This document shows, in pieces, positions 34,569-43,401 of a stretch of 64,000 nt of DNA. The translations under genes were made by a program, and so were the position numbers. The notes below the pieces were generated by a model. The model was not told where the DNA came from and made no database searches. It saw nothing but the letters and a program-made list of their open reading frames with translations. This DNA is from SYFT01 sp964471115 (GTDB lineage Bacteria; Acidobacteriota; Vicinamibacteria; Vicinamibacterales; SCN-69-37): contig CAYYFE010000006.1 of assembly GCA_964471115.1 (NCBI GenBank), forward strand, positions 62,001-126,000, written 5' to 3'. Each line of letters begins with the position of its first letter. The first letter of the stretch is position 1.

Positions 34569-36761
34569 TCACCGGCGTCGCTCCATCTCGCGCAGGAGGC
34601 TGTAGTAGATCTGCGCCTCACGCGCCCGGCCAATCGTGGACCAGTCGATCTCCGGCGGCGCCGCCGCTTCGATTCGCCGCAGTCCCTGTTCGAGGGCTGC
34701 GACAGGCTGCCGCGGCTGGCGCGCCACGAAGGCCGCTCCGGGAATCAGGGCGAGTGCGGTGACCACGAGGGCGATCACCCAGGCCCCGCGTGGCCCTCGC
34801 AAGCGTTCCGCTCGGCCGATGGCGGTGATGACGCCGTGCGCGCAGGCCAGCACGAGGGCCGGCCGGAGCATGGCCAGCAGACGGCCGTGGAGCGGACGCC
34901 AGAAATTGAGGCTCTGCACCGGGGACGCGTACGCGTTGAGCGCAGCCGCCGCCACAAACGATCCCGCCCACAACACCCCGAGCACCGTCAGGTCCGCGCC
35001 GACGGGGCCGAGCGAGAGCAGGCTCGAACGCAGGCGCGCGATCCACTCGCGCACCGGCGCCGCGGCGCCAGCCTTGGCCACGATGACAACGACTGCGGCC
35101 GCGCCCGCGGCGACCGCCAGGAGCGGCAGCCCGCCTGTCTCCCCCACGCCGATCAGTCCACCCATCGTCTCGCGGGTGCCCCACAGCAGAACCGCAGCGG
35201 CCCCAATGCCGCCCGCCCATGACCGCAGCGCACGCGGCCGCAGGATCCCATCGGTGGCGAGCAACACGGTCGCCAGCAAGCCGACGTGGCTCTGGTGCAC
35301 CAGCGAGAGGCACAGCAGCCACGCGTACGACGCGCCCAGCCGGCCCCGCCAGCGCAGGACGAACACGCCAAGTGCGAGCAGGTTGAAGTGGTGACGCGGG
35401 GTGTCGCCAAAGATGGTGGATGGGGGTCCGGGATTGAGCAGCATCCCGACGAGGTTGCGCCACGAGACGTCCCACGCGGCCGCGCCCGACGACACGTCCG
35501 GCAGCAGCAACAAGCCGCCGCCGACGGCCATCCCGAAGAGCGACAACACATGAAACAGACTGTGCAGCCCGGCGATGCCCCCCACCGCCGCCGCCAGTGA
35601 CACCAGCCACCCGGTGTCGCGCAGGGACCAGGCCAGCAGCACCAGGCTGGCGGCCATCAACACCCACGTCGCGGAATACCCCCAGAACATGGCGCGGGCC
35701 AGATACGCCGGATAGTCGTGCAGGGGATCCCGGCCCAGCGCCGCCCGGGTGGCGTCGCCCGCCGCCCGGTAGATGAGCGTCGGGACCAGATAGTTGCCGG
35801 CATAGTCCTGTCGCGTGTGGAACCGCCACTGCGTGTTCTCCGAGGCCCCGGCCGCCCGCAACGCGTCGGCCACGCGCGCATGCGCATCGGCGCTTTCGGC
35901 CGCGCGGCCCATCTGAGCGCCGAGGTAATGCAGATACAGCCGGTCATCGTCGGGCCGCAGGCCCGACTCATGCGCGTACCCAAGGGCGAGGTGCGCGACC
36001 AGCACCACCAGCGCGGCAGTCACGAAGCGACGGTCCGCCGGCGCCGCGGCGACGGCGGGGCGAAGGCGTTCGCTCACCAGCACCTGCAGCGCCTGTACAC
36101 CGTCGCGCCAGCCAATCTTCTTTCCGGCGACACGCGACCGCGGCGCATACGACACCGGCCGTTCGACGATGTGGTGGCCCGCCCGGAGCAGCCGGGCCGC
36201 GATTTGGGGCTCAATGTCGAACCGGTTGGCGGTCAGCGACAGGCCCCGCGCGACCTCGATGCGCATCACCTTGTAACACGTCTCCTGATCAGTCAACGAC
36301 GCCCCGAACAACACGTTCGTCACCATCGTCAGCACGCGGTTCGCCCAGGCGGTCATCCGCGGCACGCCCGCCGGTGGCTGGAGGAACCGGGACCCGAACA
36401 CGACGGCGGACTCTCCGCGCAGAATGGGTTCGACGAGACGGCTGAGGTCCTGGGGGTCCAGTTCGAGGTCGGCGTCCTGAATGGCGACGACCGATCCGGT
36501 CGCCCGTGCCAGTCCCAGGCGAACGGCGGCGCCCTTGCCGCGGTTGCGCGGGGACCTGATGACGATGACTCCCGGCACCTCGGCTTCCATCTGGTCCAGA
36601 ATGTGGCGGGTCTCGTCGGTCGAGCCATCGTCGACGATCAGCACCTCCCGGGGAATCGGGAGGTCGATGGTGAGGACCCGATCGATCACGCGCCGGACCG
36701 TCCGCGCTTCGTTGTAGACGGGGACGATGATCGACAGGCACTCGTGGCCGGGAGACCGCAC
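34569..36761 (-). CDS. GT2 glycosyltransferase fused to a large polytopic membrane domain
   Basis: A 730-residue protein. Residues about 7-235 are a GT-A glycosyltransferase of the dolichol/undecaprenyl-phosphate mannose or glucose synthase type (LSIIVPVYNEARTVRRVID, EVLIVDDGSTDETRHIL, NRGKGAAVRLGLARATG, IQDADLELDP with the DxD-like metal site, VFGSRFLQ). The remaining ~490 residues hold ten or more membrane helices and large loops and look like a GT-C or Wzy-like membrane enzyme. A polyprenyl-phosphate sugar made by the first domain may be used by the second. Divergent from the FkbM gene. Confidence 0.85.
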   Translation of the reverse strand: MRSPGHECLSIIVPVYNEARTVRRVIDRVLTIDLPIPREVLIVDDGSTDETRHILDQMEAEVPGVIVIRSPRNRGKGAAVRLGLARATGSVVAIQDADLELDPQDLSRLVEPILRGESAVVFGSRFLQPPAGVPRMTAWANRVLTMVTNVLFGASLTDQETCYKVMRIEVARGLSLTANRFDIEPQIAARLLRAGHHIVERPVSYAPRSRVAGKKIGWRDGVQALQVLVSERLRPAVAAAPADRRFVTAALVVLVAHLALGYAHESGLRPDDDRLYLHYLGAQMGRAAESADAHARVADALRAAGASENTQWRFHTRQDYAGNYLVPTLIYRAAGDATRAALGRDPLHDYPAYLARAMFWGYSATWVLMAASLVLLAWSLRDTGWLVSLAAAVGGIAGLHSLFHVLSLFGMAVGGGLLLLPDVSSGAAAWDVSWRNLVGMLLNPGPPSTIFGDTPRHHFNLLALGVFVLRWRGRLGASYAWLLCLSLVHQSHVGLLATVLLATDGILRPRALRSWAGGIGAAAVLLWGTRETMGGLIGVGETGGLPLLAVAAGAAAVVVIVAKAGAAAPVREWIARLRSSLLSLGPVGADLTVLGVLWAGSFVAAAALNAYASPVQSLNFWRPLHGRLLAMLRPALVLACAHGVITAIGRAERLRGPRGAWVIALVVTALALIPGAAFVARQPRQPVAALEQGLRRIEAAAPPEIDWSTIGRAREAQIYYSLLREMERRR

Positions 36762-36838
36762 GCCGGAGAGCCTATCGCAAAGTCCTGGACCACAGGCGGC
36801 GCGACGCCCGATGGCGTGACATGATGCGAGGTGACGCC

Positions 36839-37654
36839 ATGAGCGGATTTAATCGCTGCACCTGGGCTCGCGCCGGGTACGTCGTCTACAACGCCCACGA
36901 CGTGTACATCGGACAGGCGTTCGAGCGGTACGGCGAGTACTCCGAGATCGAGGCGAGATTGTTGCGGCGGCTTTGCCCTGCTGGGGGCATCGCCGTGGAC
37001 CTGGGCGCCAACATCGGCGCACACACGCTGGCGCTCTCGAGCGCCGTCGGGCCGGACGGATTCGTCTATGCGTACGAACCGCAGCGCGTGGTGTTCCAGA
37101 CCCTGTGCGCCAATCTCGCGCTCAACAACATCACGAATGTCGACGCGCGCCAGGCCGCCGCGGGCGCGTCCAGCGGCACGGTCCTGATTCCCGATCTGGA
37201 CTACCGCCGACGTGGCAACTTTGGCGGCGTGGACGTGAGCCGGTTCACGAGCGGCCGGCCGGTCCGGCGGGTGGCGCTCGACGACGACCTCGATGTGCCG
37301 GGCCTGAACCTGCTGAAGGTTGACGTGGAAGGCATGGAGCGGGAAGCGCTGCAGGGCGCCCGGCGGCTGATCGCGCGGTGCCGGCCCTACCTCTACGTCG
37401 AAAACGATCGCCTCGACCGTTCAGAGGCGTTGCTGCGCTGTCTGCTCGAGTGGGACTACCGGCTCTACTGGCACCAGCCGCCGCTGTTTAATCCCGGCAA
37501 CTTCCTCGGCGCCACTGAGAACGTCTACCCGGGGATTGTCTCGGTGAACGTCCTGGCCGTGCCCCGCGAGTCGCCGCAGCCGCTGCTGGGGCTTCCCGAG
37601 GTGCGCGATCCTGCCGAACATCCCCTTCGCGCCCGGCCCGAGGCCCCTCGCTGA
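36839..37654 (+). CDS. FkbM-family methyltransferase
   Basis: A 271-residue SAM methyltransferase from ATG 36839, which has a GAGGTG site five bases upstream. Motif I is AVDLGANIGAHTLALSSAVG, then GFVYAYEPQRVVFQTL and NLLKVDVEGMEREALQGARR, the hallmark motifs of the FkbM family. These enzymes O-methylate sugars or polyketides. The recognised family ends near LAVPRE; the last 30 residues are a Pro/Arg tail that overlaps the end of the convergent acyltransferase gene by 167 bases. Confidence 0.9.
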   Translation: MSGFNRCTWARAGYVVYNAHDVYIGQAFERYGEYSEIEARLLRRLCPAGGIAVDLGANIGAHTLALSSAVGPDGFVYAYEPQRVVFQTLCANLALNNITNVDARQAAAGASSGTVLIPDLDYRRRGNFGGVDVSRFTSGRPVRRVALDDDLDVPGLNLLKVDVEGMEREALQGARRLIARCRPYLYVENDRLDRSEALLRCLLEWDYRLYWHQPPLFNPGNFLGATENVYPGIVSVNVLAVPRESPQPLLGLPEVRDPAEHPLRARPEAPR

Positions 37655-39608
37655 ACCACGCGTCAAACAGCGGCCGCAGTTGCTCGGCGCCGTGGACCGA
37701 CAGGTGGTCCTGATCCCGGTACAACATGCGCCAGCCATCCCGGTGCCGGCACTCCGATTCGTCGCACAGGTACGGCGCCGGGTCGAACAGACGCGCGCCG
37801 GGCAGGCCGCTGAATGCTTCTGCCAGCGCCGCTCGCGTGGAGGCGGCCCGGACCTCGTGCGCCTCCGTCGCGTACATCGGACGCGGCCGCAGGCGCAGGC
37901 CGTAGTAGTCAACGATCGCCGCCTTGGCGGGGACAAACGGCATCATCGGCACCTGCAGGAGCACCCCGATGGGCGCCTGTGTCGCGCGCAGCCCGCCGAC
38001 CGCACGCGCCAGTGACGACGTGAACGCCGACAATGCCGCAGCGTCCCGTGCTTCGTCCGGCGCGACTTCGTCCACCAGACGCTGTCGGCGCGCGCCCGAA
38101 CCGGACGACGGGGCGCCCGACGCGTGGAGGATCCAACGCATCGCGAACATCGTCCCGCGGTAACCGTCGGATTGGCTGACGGACTGCAAAAACCGGGCGA
38201 TTGAGTCCGGATCGCCGCCCACGCCGGTCCAGGTACGCGACAGGCACAGCACCTGGAGCCCGCGGTCCCGCGCGGCGCGTCCGAACGTTTCCCGCAGGCT
38301 CTGCGCGTGACTGTCACCGAACAACACCACGAACGGGCCAGAGATGGCCTCCAGCCGGCGCTCGCATGGCCGTGGCAGCTGCGTCGCCGACGTCATGATC
38401 GTCTGGACGTCGGCCGGCAGGGTGGACCCGTCGCGTACGAGTCTCGTGATCGCCAACGACCCGGCGACAAACGCCGCCAGGACCACCAGACTCATGGCCG
38501 GTGAAATGGCGAACCGCCGCCGTTCCACCAGATGATGCGTCGGCATCACGAAGACCGCGAGGACCGCCCCATACCGCAGGTAGTCGCCGGGCGCCGCGCC
38601 AAAATCGGGGTTGGCGTACGTGAACACGCCCAGCACCGGCCAATGCCAGAGGTACGCGGCATAACTGACTCCGCCCAGGTATTCACCGGTGCGGGGCACC
38701 ACGCCGTCGCCGCGCCGCCGGGCGGGGTCGGCCGCCAGCAGGCAGACCGCCGTCAGGAGACACACCATCACCGTCTGCGCATTGGGCCATGTCGTGGCGT
38801 CCAGCGTCGCGGTGGCGATCACCGCGAGCCCCAGCGCGCCCGCCGTGAACCACACGTGCCGCGAGCGCTGCAGCCACCCGACTCGGGCCCACAGCGGCGC
38901 GGCCTGGGCCGCGAGCATGAAGCTGCTGGCGCCCACGAGCAGCTCCCACGCCCGAAACGGTCCGAGATAAAACCGCAGGGCCTCGTCGGGTGCGTTCAGA
39001 CCACCCCACGCGGCCACCTGACGCGCGAGCGGCACCAGCGGGCTGGCGTTCGACAGGGCCGGCAGGGTCGCGGCGCCGGTCACCACCAGGAACAGCCAGA
39101 CTCCGGACGCTCCGCGCAGAGCCCGCCCCTTCCACAGTCCCGCGAGCAGAAGCGGATAGATCAGATAGAACTGTTCTTCGACTGCCAGCGACCAGGTGTG
39201 CAGCAGCACCTGTGCCGACGGCAGCCCCTGAAAATAGTCAGGATTCCCCTCGGCGAAGAGCAGATTCTGCTGGAGGCCCCCCTGCCACGCGACGGCGCGC
39301 TGCAGCCGGCGCAGATCGGCATCGAGATACAGCCACCAGCCCACCAGCAGGGTGCCCGCCGTCACCACCGCCAGCGGCGGAACGAGGCGGATGATCCGCC
39401 GGTAATAGAACTGCCTGAGGAATCCGGTGACCGACGCCGCGTCGGACTCGAGCAGCGCCTTCGTGATGACGAAGCCTGAGATGACGAAGAAGATGTCGAC
39501 GCCGACGAACCCGCCCGCGATGAGGTCGAGGTGTCCGGCGATCACCAGGAGCACCGCCGTCGCGCGGAGGTATTCGACCTGATGCATCCGGGGCGAAGCG
39601 GCGTTCAT
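37488..39608 (-). CDS. OafA-type acyltransferase 3 with C-terminal SGNH domain
   Basis: A 706-residue integral membrane O-acyltransferase from ATG 39608. Acyltransferase 3 domain: HQVEYLRATAVLLVIAGHLD with the key RxxA and His region, DIFFVISGFVITKALL, YYRRIIRLVPPL, ten or more helices to about 400. The SGNH hydrolase-like domain (about 440-650) shows VVLFGDSHAQSLRETF and RDQDHLSVHGAEQL, carrying Ser and Asp/His. It acylates surface polysaccharide or lipid. The last ~55 residues (after PLFDAWF) are Arg/Gly-rich, unlike the family, and run over the end of the FkbM gene, which suggests loss of an original stop codon. Confidence 0.88.
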   Translation of the reverse strand: MNAASPRMHQVEYLRATAVLLVIAGHLDLIAGGFVGVDIFFVISGFVITKALLESDAASVTGFLRQFYYRRIIRLVPPLAVVTAGTLLVGWWLYLDADLRRLQRAVAWQGGLQQNLLFAEGNPDYFQGLPSAQVLLHTWSLAVEEQFYLIYPLLLAGLWKGRALRGASGVWLFLVVTGAATLPALSNASPLVPLARQVAAWGGLNAPDEALRFYLGPFRAWELLVGASSFMLAAQAAPLWARVGWLQRSRHVWFTAGALGLAVIATATLDATTWPNAQTVMVCLLTAVCLLAADPARRRGDGVVPRTGEYLGGVSYAAYLWHWPVLGVFTYANPDFGAAPGDYLRYGAVLAVFVMPTHHLVERRRFAISPAMSLVVLAAFVAGSLAITRLVRDGSTLPADVQTIMTSATQLPRPCERRLEAISGPFVVLFGDSHAQSLRETFGRAARDRGLQVLCLSRTWTGVGGDPDSIARFLQSVSQSDGYRGTMFAMRWILHASGAPSSGSGARRQRLVDEVAPDEARDAAALSAFTSSLARAVGGLRATQAPIGVLLQVPMMPFVPAKAAIVDYYGLRLRPRPMYATEAHEVRAASTRAALAEAFSGLPGARLFDPAPYLCDESECRHRDGWRMLYRDQDHLSVHGAEQLRPLFDAWFSEGPRAGREGDVRQDRAPREAPAAAAATRGARPGRSPRQSPGRRSQWRRGSCRD

Positions 39609-39666
39609 CGCAGACGCGCATTCTACCCGCCGCCGGGGGCGTGAGGCCCTGTGATATGGTCCGGCC

Positions 39667-40473
39667 GTGTCGTCGACGCCGACCGATCCGCCCGATCTCT
39701 CCGGCAGCATCGTCGTCCTGGCTCACGCGCGAACCGGATCGTCACTGGTGATGCAGACGCTGCGCCTGCTCGGGGCGCAGGTGCTGGGCGACTTCGCGCG
39801 GCCCGACCTGCCGCAGTCGGCGAATCCGAAGGGCTACTTCGAGGATTTGGATCTGCTGCGCGACGGCCTGTCGGCGCGGGCCCTGGCCGACGCCCCGCGC
39901 CTGCTGCGCGGGCGCGCCGTGAAACTGGCGCTGCACCCGCTGGTCCACCGTCGATCGCGCGGCGAGTGGACGGCGTTGGCGCAGCCCGAGGTCCGGCTCC
40001 TGCTGCCGATCCGGACGCCGGCCGAATCGCTGACCTCGCGCCAGGTCTTCCTGCGATCGGATGACCCGCGCGCGCGGCACGACCTGTTCCACATGTCCGC
40101 GCGCAACCGGCTGCTGGATTTCGGGTTTCTCGCCGAGTGGGTTGGCGCGGCGGGGCGCCATCGCCCGGCCCCGGCCGTCATCGACTACGAACTCGCCATC
40201 GCCGATCCCGCGCGGTATGTGGCGCAGGTGGCGGACGCCGCGGCCCTGCAGCCGACCGGCGCGCAGCGGTCCGCGGCGCTCGACAACATCGATCGGGATC
40301 TCTACCGGTTCCGCCTGGCCGGCGACACCGCCACTCGCGCGGCGGCCGGCGTTCGGCCCCTCGAGCGCGTGTATGACCTGCTGCGCGCCAATGATCCCGA
40401 CCGGTGGGCGCGGCTTCGTGACTCGTTGCCGCCCTGGGTGTCCGAGGCGGCACGCGCGCCGCTGACCGACTGA
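39667..40473 (+). CDS. Sulfotransferase-like P-loop protein (1)
   Basis: A 268-residue protein from GTG 39667. The N-terminal PAPS-binding P-loop is VVLAHARTGSSLVMQTLRLL; LLLPIRTPAESLTSRQVFLR holds the expected 3'-phosphate-binding Arg/Ser pair. Cytosolic sulfotransferases move sulfate from PAPS to hydroxyl or amine groups. It is adjacent (0 bases) to the convergent GT8-like gene. First of four sulfotransferase-like proteins in this island; substrate unknown. Confidence 0.8.
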   Translation: MSSTPTDPPDLSGSIVVLAHARTGSSLVMQTLRLLGAQVLGDFARPDLPQSANPKGYFEDLDLLRDGLSARALADAPRLLRGRAVKLALHPLVHRRSRGEWTALAQPEVRLLLPIRTPAESLTSRQVFLRSDDPRARHDLFHMSARNRLLDFGFLAEWVGAAGRHRPAPAVIDYELAIADPARYVAQVADAAALQPTGAQRSAALDNIDRDLYRFRLAGDTATRAAAGVRPLERVYDLLRANDPDRWARLRDSLPPWVSEAARAPLTD

Positions 40474-41340
40474 CTACGGCGCCGACGCCCAGTCCGCCCG
40501 CGCGGCCTGCCACTGCAGGAACGGCCCGCGGCGGTCTTCCTCCATGGCGTGCAGCGCGGCGGCCGTCACGTTCCACGGCTTGGGTGGCCCGAGAAAGTGC
40601 ACGAGTGCGGCGTCGGCCACCGGGACCCGCGGCCGGGTATACCGCGCCATGTGGCCCGCGATGAAATAGTTGTAGTGTTCGCGAGCCCTCGTCCAGCGCC
40701 CCCGGAAGTACCGGTTGAGGATCACGCTGTCGGTGTGCCCTGTCCGCACCCCGGCCCAGGTCTCCGGACGCACCAGGTCCACCAGATCGCGGAAGGTCGA
40801 TTCCCCGAGCCGGCCCGGCGCGATCGAGAGCACCCCCGCGTTGAACATCAGGTCGCCGGCACGCGCCTCGAGCGCCTCCGGTCCGACCTCGGCCGCGACG
40901 TACGTCACCGGGTCGCGAATCTGTCCGCGGTAATAACTCTGATCGGGACACGCGAGCAGCGGGGCGTCGGTGGCCGCCAGCGCGGCGACGGTGCCGGTAC
41001 AGAGCACGTCGCTGTCGATTTTCAGCACCCGCGCGTACTCGGTAAGGCTGAAGGCGTCGAGCGCAAACAGGATGCGGGCTTTACGCGCGACCGCGGGCAC
41101 CTGGTCGGCCGTGGCCGTCACGCGCGCCTTCAGCCGCGCGTCCACCGCGCGGAAGGTCACGTTCGGAAACCGGCGGAGCGCCTCCACCGCCGCAGGCGGC
41201 AGCCCATCGTGGATGATGACAATGCGGCCGGTGAACCACGGGTTGTGGCGCAGGAACGACCACAGCAGCACCAGCGTCCCCGGCAGGTACGCCTCATCGG
41301 TCACCGTGGCCAGGCAGGTTGAATCGGGCGCGGTAATCAA
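40474..41340 (-). CDS. GT8-like glycosyltransferase
   Basis: A 288-residue protein taken from the TTG at 41340 (GGGA seven bases upstream). The GT-A fold is clear: CLATVTDEAYLPGTLVLLWS, RIVIIHDGLPPAAVEAL, ARVLKIDSDVLCTGTV with the DxD metal motif (DSD), LMFNAGVLSIAPG, HTDSVILNRYF and the late His in VHFLGPPKPWN. Glycogenin/GT8-type retaining transferases move UDP- or similar sugars. No membrane segment. It shares a 19-base divergent region with the sulfotransferase (2). Confidence 0.82.
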   Translation of the reverse strand: MITAPDSTCLATVTDEAYLPGTLVLLWSFLRHNPWFTGRIVIIHDGLPPAAVEALRRFPNVTFRAVDARLKARVTATADQVPAVARKARILFALDAFSLTEYARVLKIDSDVLCTGTVAALAATDAPLLACPDQSYYRGQIRDPVTYVAAEVGPEALEARAGDLMFNAGVLSIAPGRLGESTFRDLVDLVRPETWAGVRTGHTDSVILNRYFRGRWTRAREHYNYFIAGHMARYTRPRVPVADAALVHFLGPPKPWNVTAAALHAMEEDRRGPFLQWQAARADWASAP

Positions 41341-41358
41341 TTGAAATTCCCAGTGGGC

Positions 41359-41928
41359 ATGCGCAGAGTCTTCGGCATCGGATTCCACAAGACGGGGACG
41401 TCGAGCCTCGCGGCCGCGCTGGCGCTGCTCGGCTACCGGGTGTGCCAGGGCGCACGGCCGATTCGCCAGGCGCTCGGCGTCACCGAAGCCCTCGACCTGC
41501 TGCGCCGCCACGAGCTGGACCCGATCCTGCGGGTGGCCGAGCGCTTCGACGCCTGCACCGACAATCCCTGGTTTCTCCTGTACCGCGAGCTCGACGAGCG
41601 CTTTCCGGGGAGCCAGTTTATCCTGACTCATCGGCCGCCGGCCGCGTGGCTCGCGAGCGCGCTGCGGTACTACGGCCGCAGTGAGACCCCGATGCGGCAC
41701 TGGATCTACGGGGTCGGCACGCCCACCGGTCACGAGGCCGTTTGGCTTGCGCGGTACGAGCGGCACCTGGCCGACGTGCGCCGGCACTTCGCCGGCCGGC
41801 CGGATGACCTGCTCGAGGCGGACTGGACGCAGGGCGACGGCTGGTCCACGTTGGGCCGCTTTCTCGGGCGGAAGACACCATCCCAGCCGTTTCCCCACGT
41901 CCGACCGGTTCGCTCCCCGCGCCCCTAG
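41359..41928 (+). CDS. Sulfotransferase-like P-loop protein (2)
   Basis: A 189-residue protein. P-loop VFGIGFHKTGTSSLAAALAL at the N-terminus, then GSQFILTHRPPAAWLASALR with the conserved Arg/Ser. This is the 'HKTGTTS' sulfotransferase family. It is followed after 46 bases by the PqqD-like and precursor-like genes on the same strand and is probably in their transcript; modification of the peptide by sulfation is therefore possible but unproven. Confidence 0.85.
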   Translation: MRRVFGIGFHKTGTSSLAAALALLGYRVCQGARPIRQALGVTEALDLLRRHELDPILRVAERFDACTDNPWFLLYRELDERFPGSQFILTHRPPAAWLASALRYYGRSETPMRHWIYGVGTPTGHEAVWLARYERHLADVRRHFAGRPDDLLEADWTQGDGWSTLGRFLGRKTPSQPFPHVRPVRSPRP

Positions 41929-41974
41929 CACCCCGCGCGGCGGTATGGGATACTTCTGCCCGGGAGCGAGAGGC

Positions 41975-42265
41975 ATGTCACGCGAACACACCGTGCATCT
42001 GGAGTCCGTCATTTCGCGGTCGGAGGAGATCATCTTCACCGACCTGAACGATGACGTGACGATGATGGACGCCAGAACGGGCAAGTACTATGCCCTGCCG
42101 AAAGTCGGCGGGCGGATCTGGACGCTCCTCGCCCAGCCCATGTCGGTCGCCGCCCTCTGCGATCGTCTCCTCTCCGAATACCGCGTCGACCGCAAGCGGT
42201 GCGAGGAGGAAGTCTGCGCCCTGTTGGCAGACATGCACACTGCGGGCATCGTCAATCGATCCTGA
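41975..42265 (+). CDS. PqqD-like RiPP recognition element protein
   Basis: A 96-residue protein from ATG 41975 (GGGAGCGAGAGG upstream; an in-frame ATG at 41945 is possible). It has the PqqD/lasso B1 fold: beta strands IIFTDLNDDVTMMDARTGKY, YALPKVGGRIWTLLAQPMSV, and two helices AALCDRLLSEYRVDRKRCEE, EVCALLADMHTAGIV. Such stand-alone domains bind the leader of ribosomal peptides and present it to the modifying enzymes. It lies 24 bases upstream of the precursor-like gene and surely acts with it. Confidence 0.88.
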   Translation: MSREHTVHLESVISRSEEIIFTDLNDDVTMMDARTGKYYALPKVGGRIWTLLAQPMSVAALCDRLLSEYRVDRKRCEEEVCALLADMHTAGIVNRS

Positions 42266-42289
42266 ACCGAGTCAGAAAGGACACCACAC

Positions 42290-42448
42290 GTGGACACCAA
42301 CGAGCCCCCCGAACGTTTCGCCGAGCCGACGCCTGCGTTGAAGGAGTGGGAAACGCCGACGCTGATCACGGAAGACATCGTCGAAGTGACCAAGGGAGGT
42401 TCGTTGACCCTGGCCAGCCCGGGGGATGACACCTGGTATCGGTCCTAG
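42290..42448 (+). CDS. Lasso/RiPP-like precursor peptide
   Basis: A 52-residue peptide (GTG start, AGAAAGGA ribosome site about eight bases upstream) right after the PqqD-like gene. The N-terminal 35 residues form an acidic leader with W20-ETPTL, equal to the YxxPxL box of lasso precursors with Trp for Tyr, then EDIVEVT34-K35 with Thr at the usual -2 position. The predicted core is GGSLTLASPGDDTWYRS. It ends in Ser, the residue that HPrK-type kinases of paeninodin-like clusters phosphorylate. The Asp residues are at core positions 11-12, beyond the known 7-9 ring size, unless cleavage is two residues later (Ser1, Asp9). Cyclase and protease genes are not in the window. Confidence 0.75.
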   Translation: MDTNEPPERFAEPTPALKEWETPTLITEDIVEVTKGGSLTLASPGDDTWYRS

Positions 42449-42463
42449 TCGGCGGCCGCGCCC

Positions 42464-43399
42464 TCAGGCGCCGGCGGCCGGCGCCACCGCCAGCTCGGCG
42501 CGCACCAGCTGCACAAGCTGCGGCAAGTCCGCCAGACGCGTCGTCCGCCTCAACGCCACCACGGGGACACGCGTCCCGACCGCGACGCACAACCCGAAGT
42601 GCGTACGCGATTGGCCAAGCGCCAGAGAGATCGGCCGCCGGTAGGTGCCGGCGGCGACTGCGGGCACCCGCGCCGCGCCGGTGATGCGCCGCAGTGCCGG
42701 AACCTCGCCCGGCGGTCCTTCGAAGACAAAAATCCGATCGATCGGCACCGGTGCGGGCGACGCGGGCTCGAACTCGACGTGGTGCTTGCCGCGGACGGCG
42801 GCACTGCCGCGTCCCGCGGCCACCCAGGCCAGTGAGTCGGCCTGCAGCCGGAACTGACGCGCGCCGGGGTGGACCTGCGGGCGGCCGGCCGCGTCGAGCG
42901 ACACGACCGCGAGATCCTCGGCGATGACGCGATGCGCCCCCGCATGAAACGCGGCGGCCAGCGTCGACTTGCCGGCGCCCGGCCGACCGGCGAACAACAC
43001 ACAGTGGCCATCCACCTCCACGGCGCTGGCGTGCATCGGCAGCGCCCCTCGCTGGTGGACCAGCGCCGCCATGACTGAGGACAGCAGGAACAGGCGGACA
43101 TCCTCGAGCGAGGCGCCCGGCAGCGGCGCGACGACTACCTCGCGTCCCTCCCGAACCCAGTACCTCGCAATCCGCGGCAGGTCCAGCAGATACTCACCGG
43201 CGGCCGCGGCGTATCGCCGGCGCCGGGTCGGCTGCCCCGCGAGATCGAGCGGGGTGTCGCCGTACCGGATGACGACATCCGGCTCCGCCTCCGTCGGCAT
43301 CAGGGCGGGCAGTTCGAGGTCCGACGCGATCGTGACCCCGTGCGCGCGGTAACGGTAGCCGACGACTGGTGCGCCGGTCGGCTTATCATCGGTCACCAC
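42464..43399 (-). CDS. HPr-kinase-like P-loop protein, putative RiPP kinase
   Basis: A 311-residue protein from GTG 43399 (GTG 43396 equally possible). The N-terminal half (GYRYRAHGVTIASDLELPAL, VVIRYGD) is the leader seen in HprK-related proteins near PqqD genes; the C-terminal half has the P-loop FAGRPGAGKSTLAAAF with Lys144, followed by AEDLAVVSLD and a beta domain. HPrK-like kinases of lasso clusters (ThcoK/PsmK type) phosphorylate the C-terminal Ser of the precursor. It is convergent with the precursor gene, 15 bases apart. Family placement is good; its substrate is inferred from position. Confidence 0.82.
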   Translation of the reverse strand: MVTDDKPTGAPVVGYRYRAHGVTIASDLELPALMPTEAEPDVVIRYGDTPLDLAGQPTRRRRYAAAAGEYLLDLPRIARYWVREGREVVVAPLPGASLEDVRLFLLSSVMAALVHQRGALPMHASAVEVDGHCVLFAGRPGAGKSTLAAAFHAGAHRVIAEDLAVVSLDAAGRPQVHPGARQFRLQADSLAWVAAGRGSAAVRGKHHVEFEPASPAPVPIDRIFVFEGPPGEVPALRRITGAARVPAVAAGTYRRPISLALGQSRTHFGLCVAVGTRVPVVALRRTTRLADLPQLVQLVRAELAVAPAAGA

Positions 43400-43401
43400 G
43401 C

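Noticed and set aside
37488..39608. Treating the acyltransferase and FkbM overlap as one frameshifted gene
   Set aside because: They are on opposite strands and each contains a full set of family motifs.
40474..42084. N-terminal extension of the GT8-like gene up to 42084
   Set aside because: The extra 248 codons lie antisense to a sulfotransferase and PqqD gene and show no family sequence; the TTG at 41340 fits the fold start.
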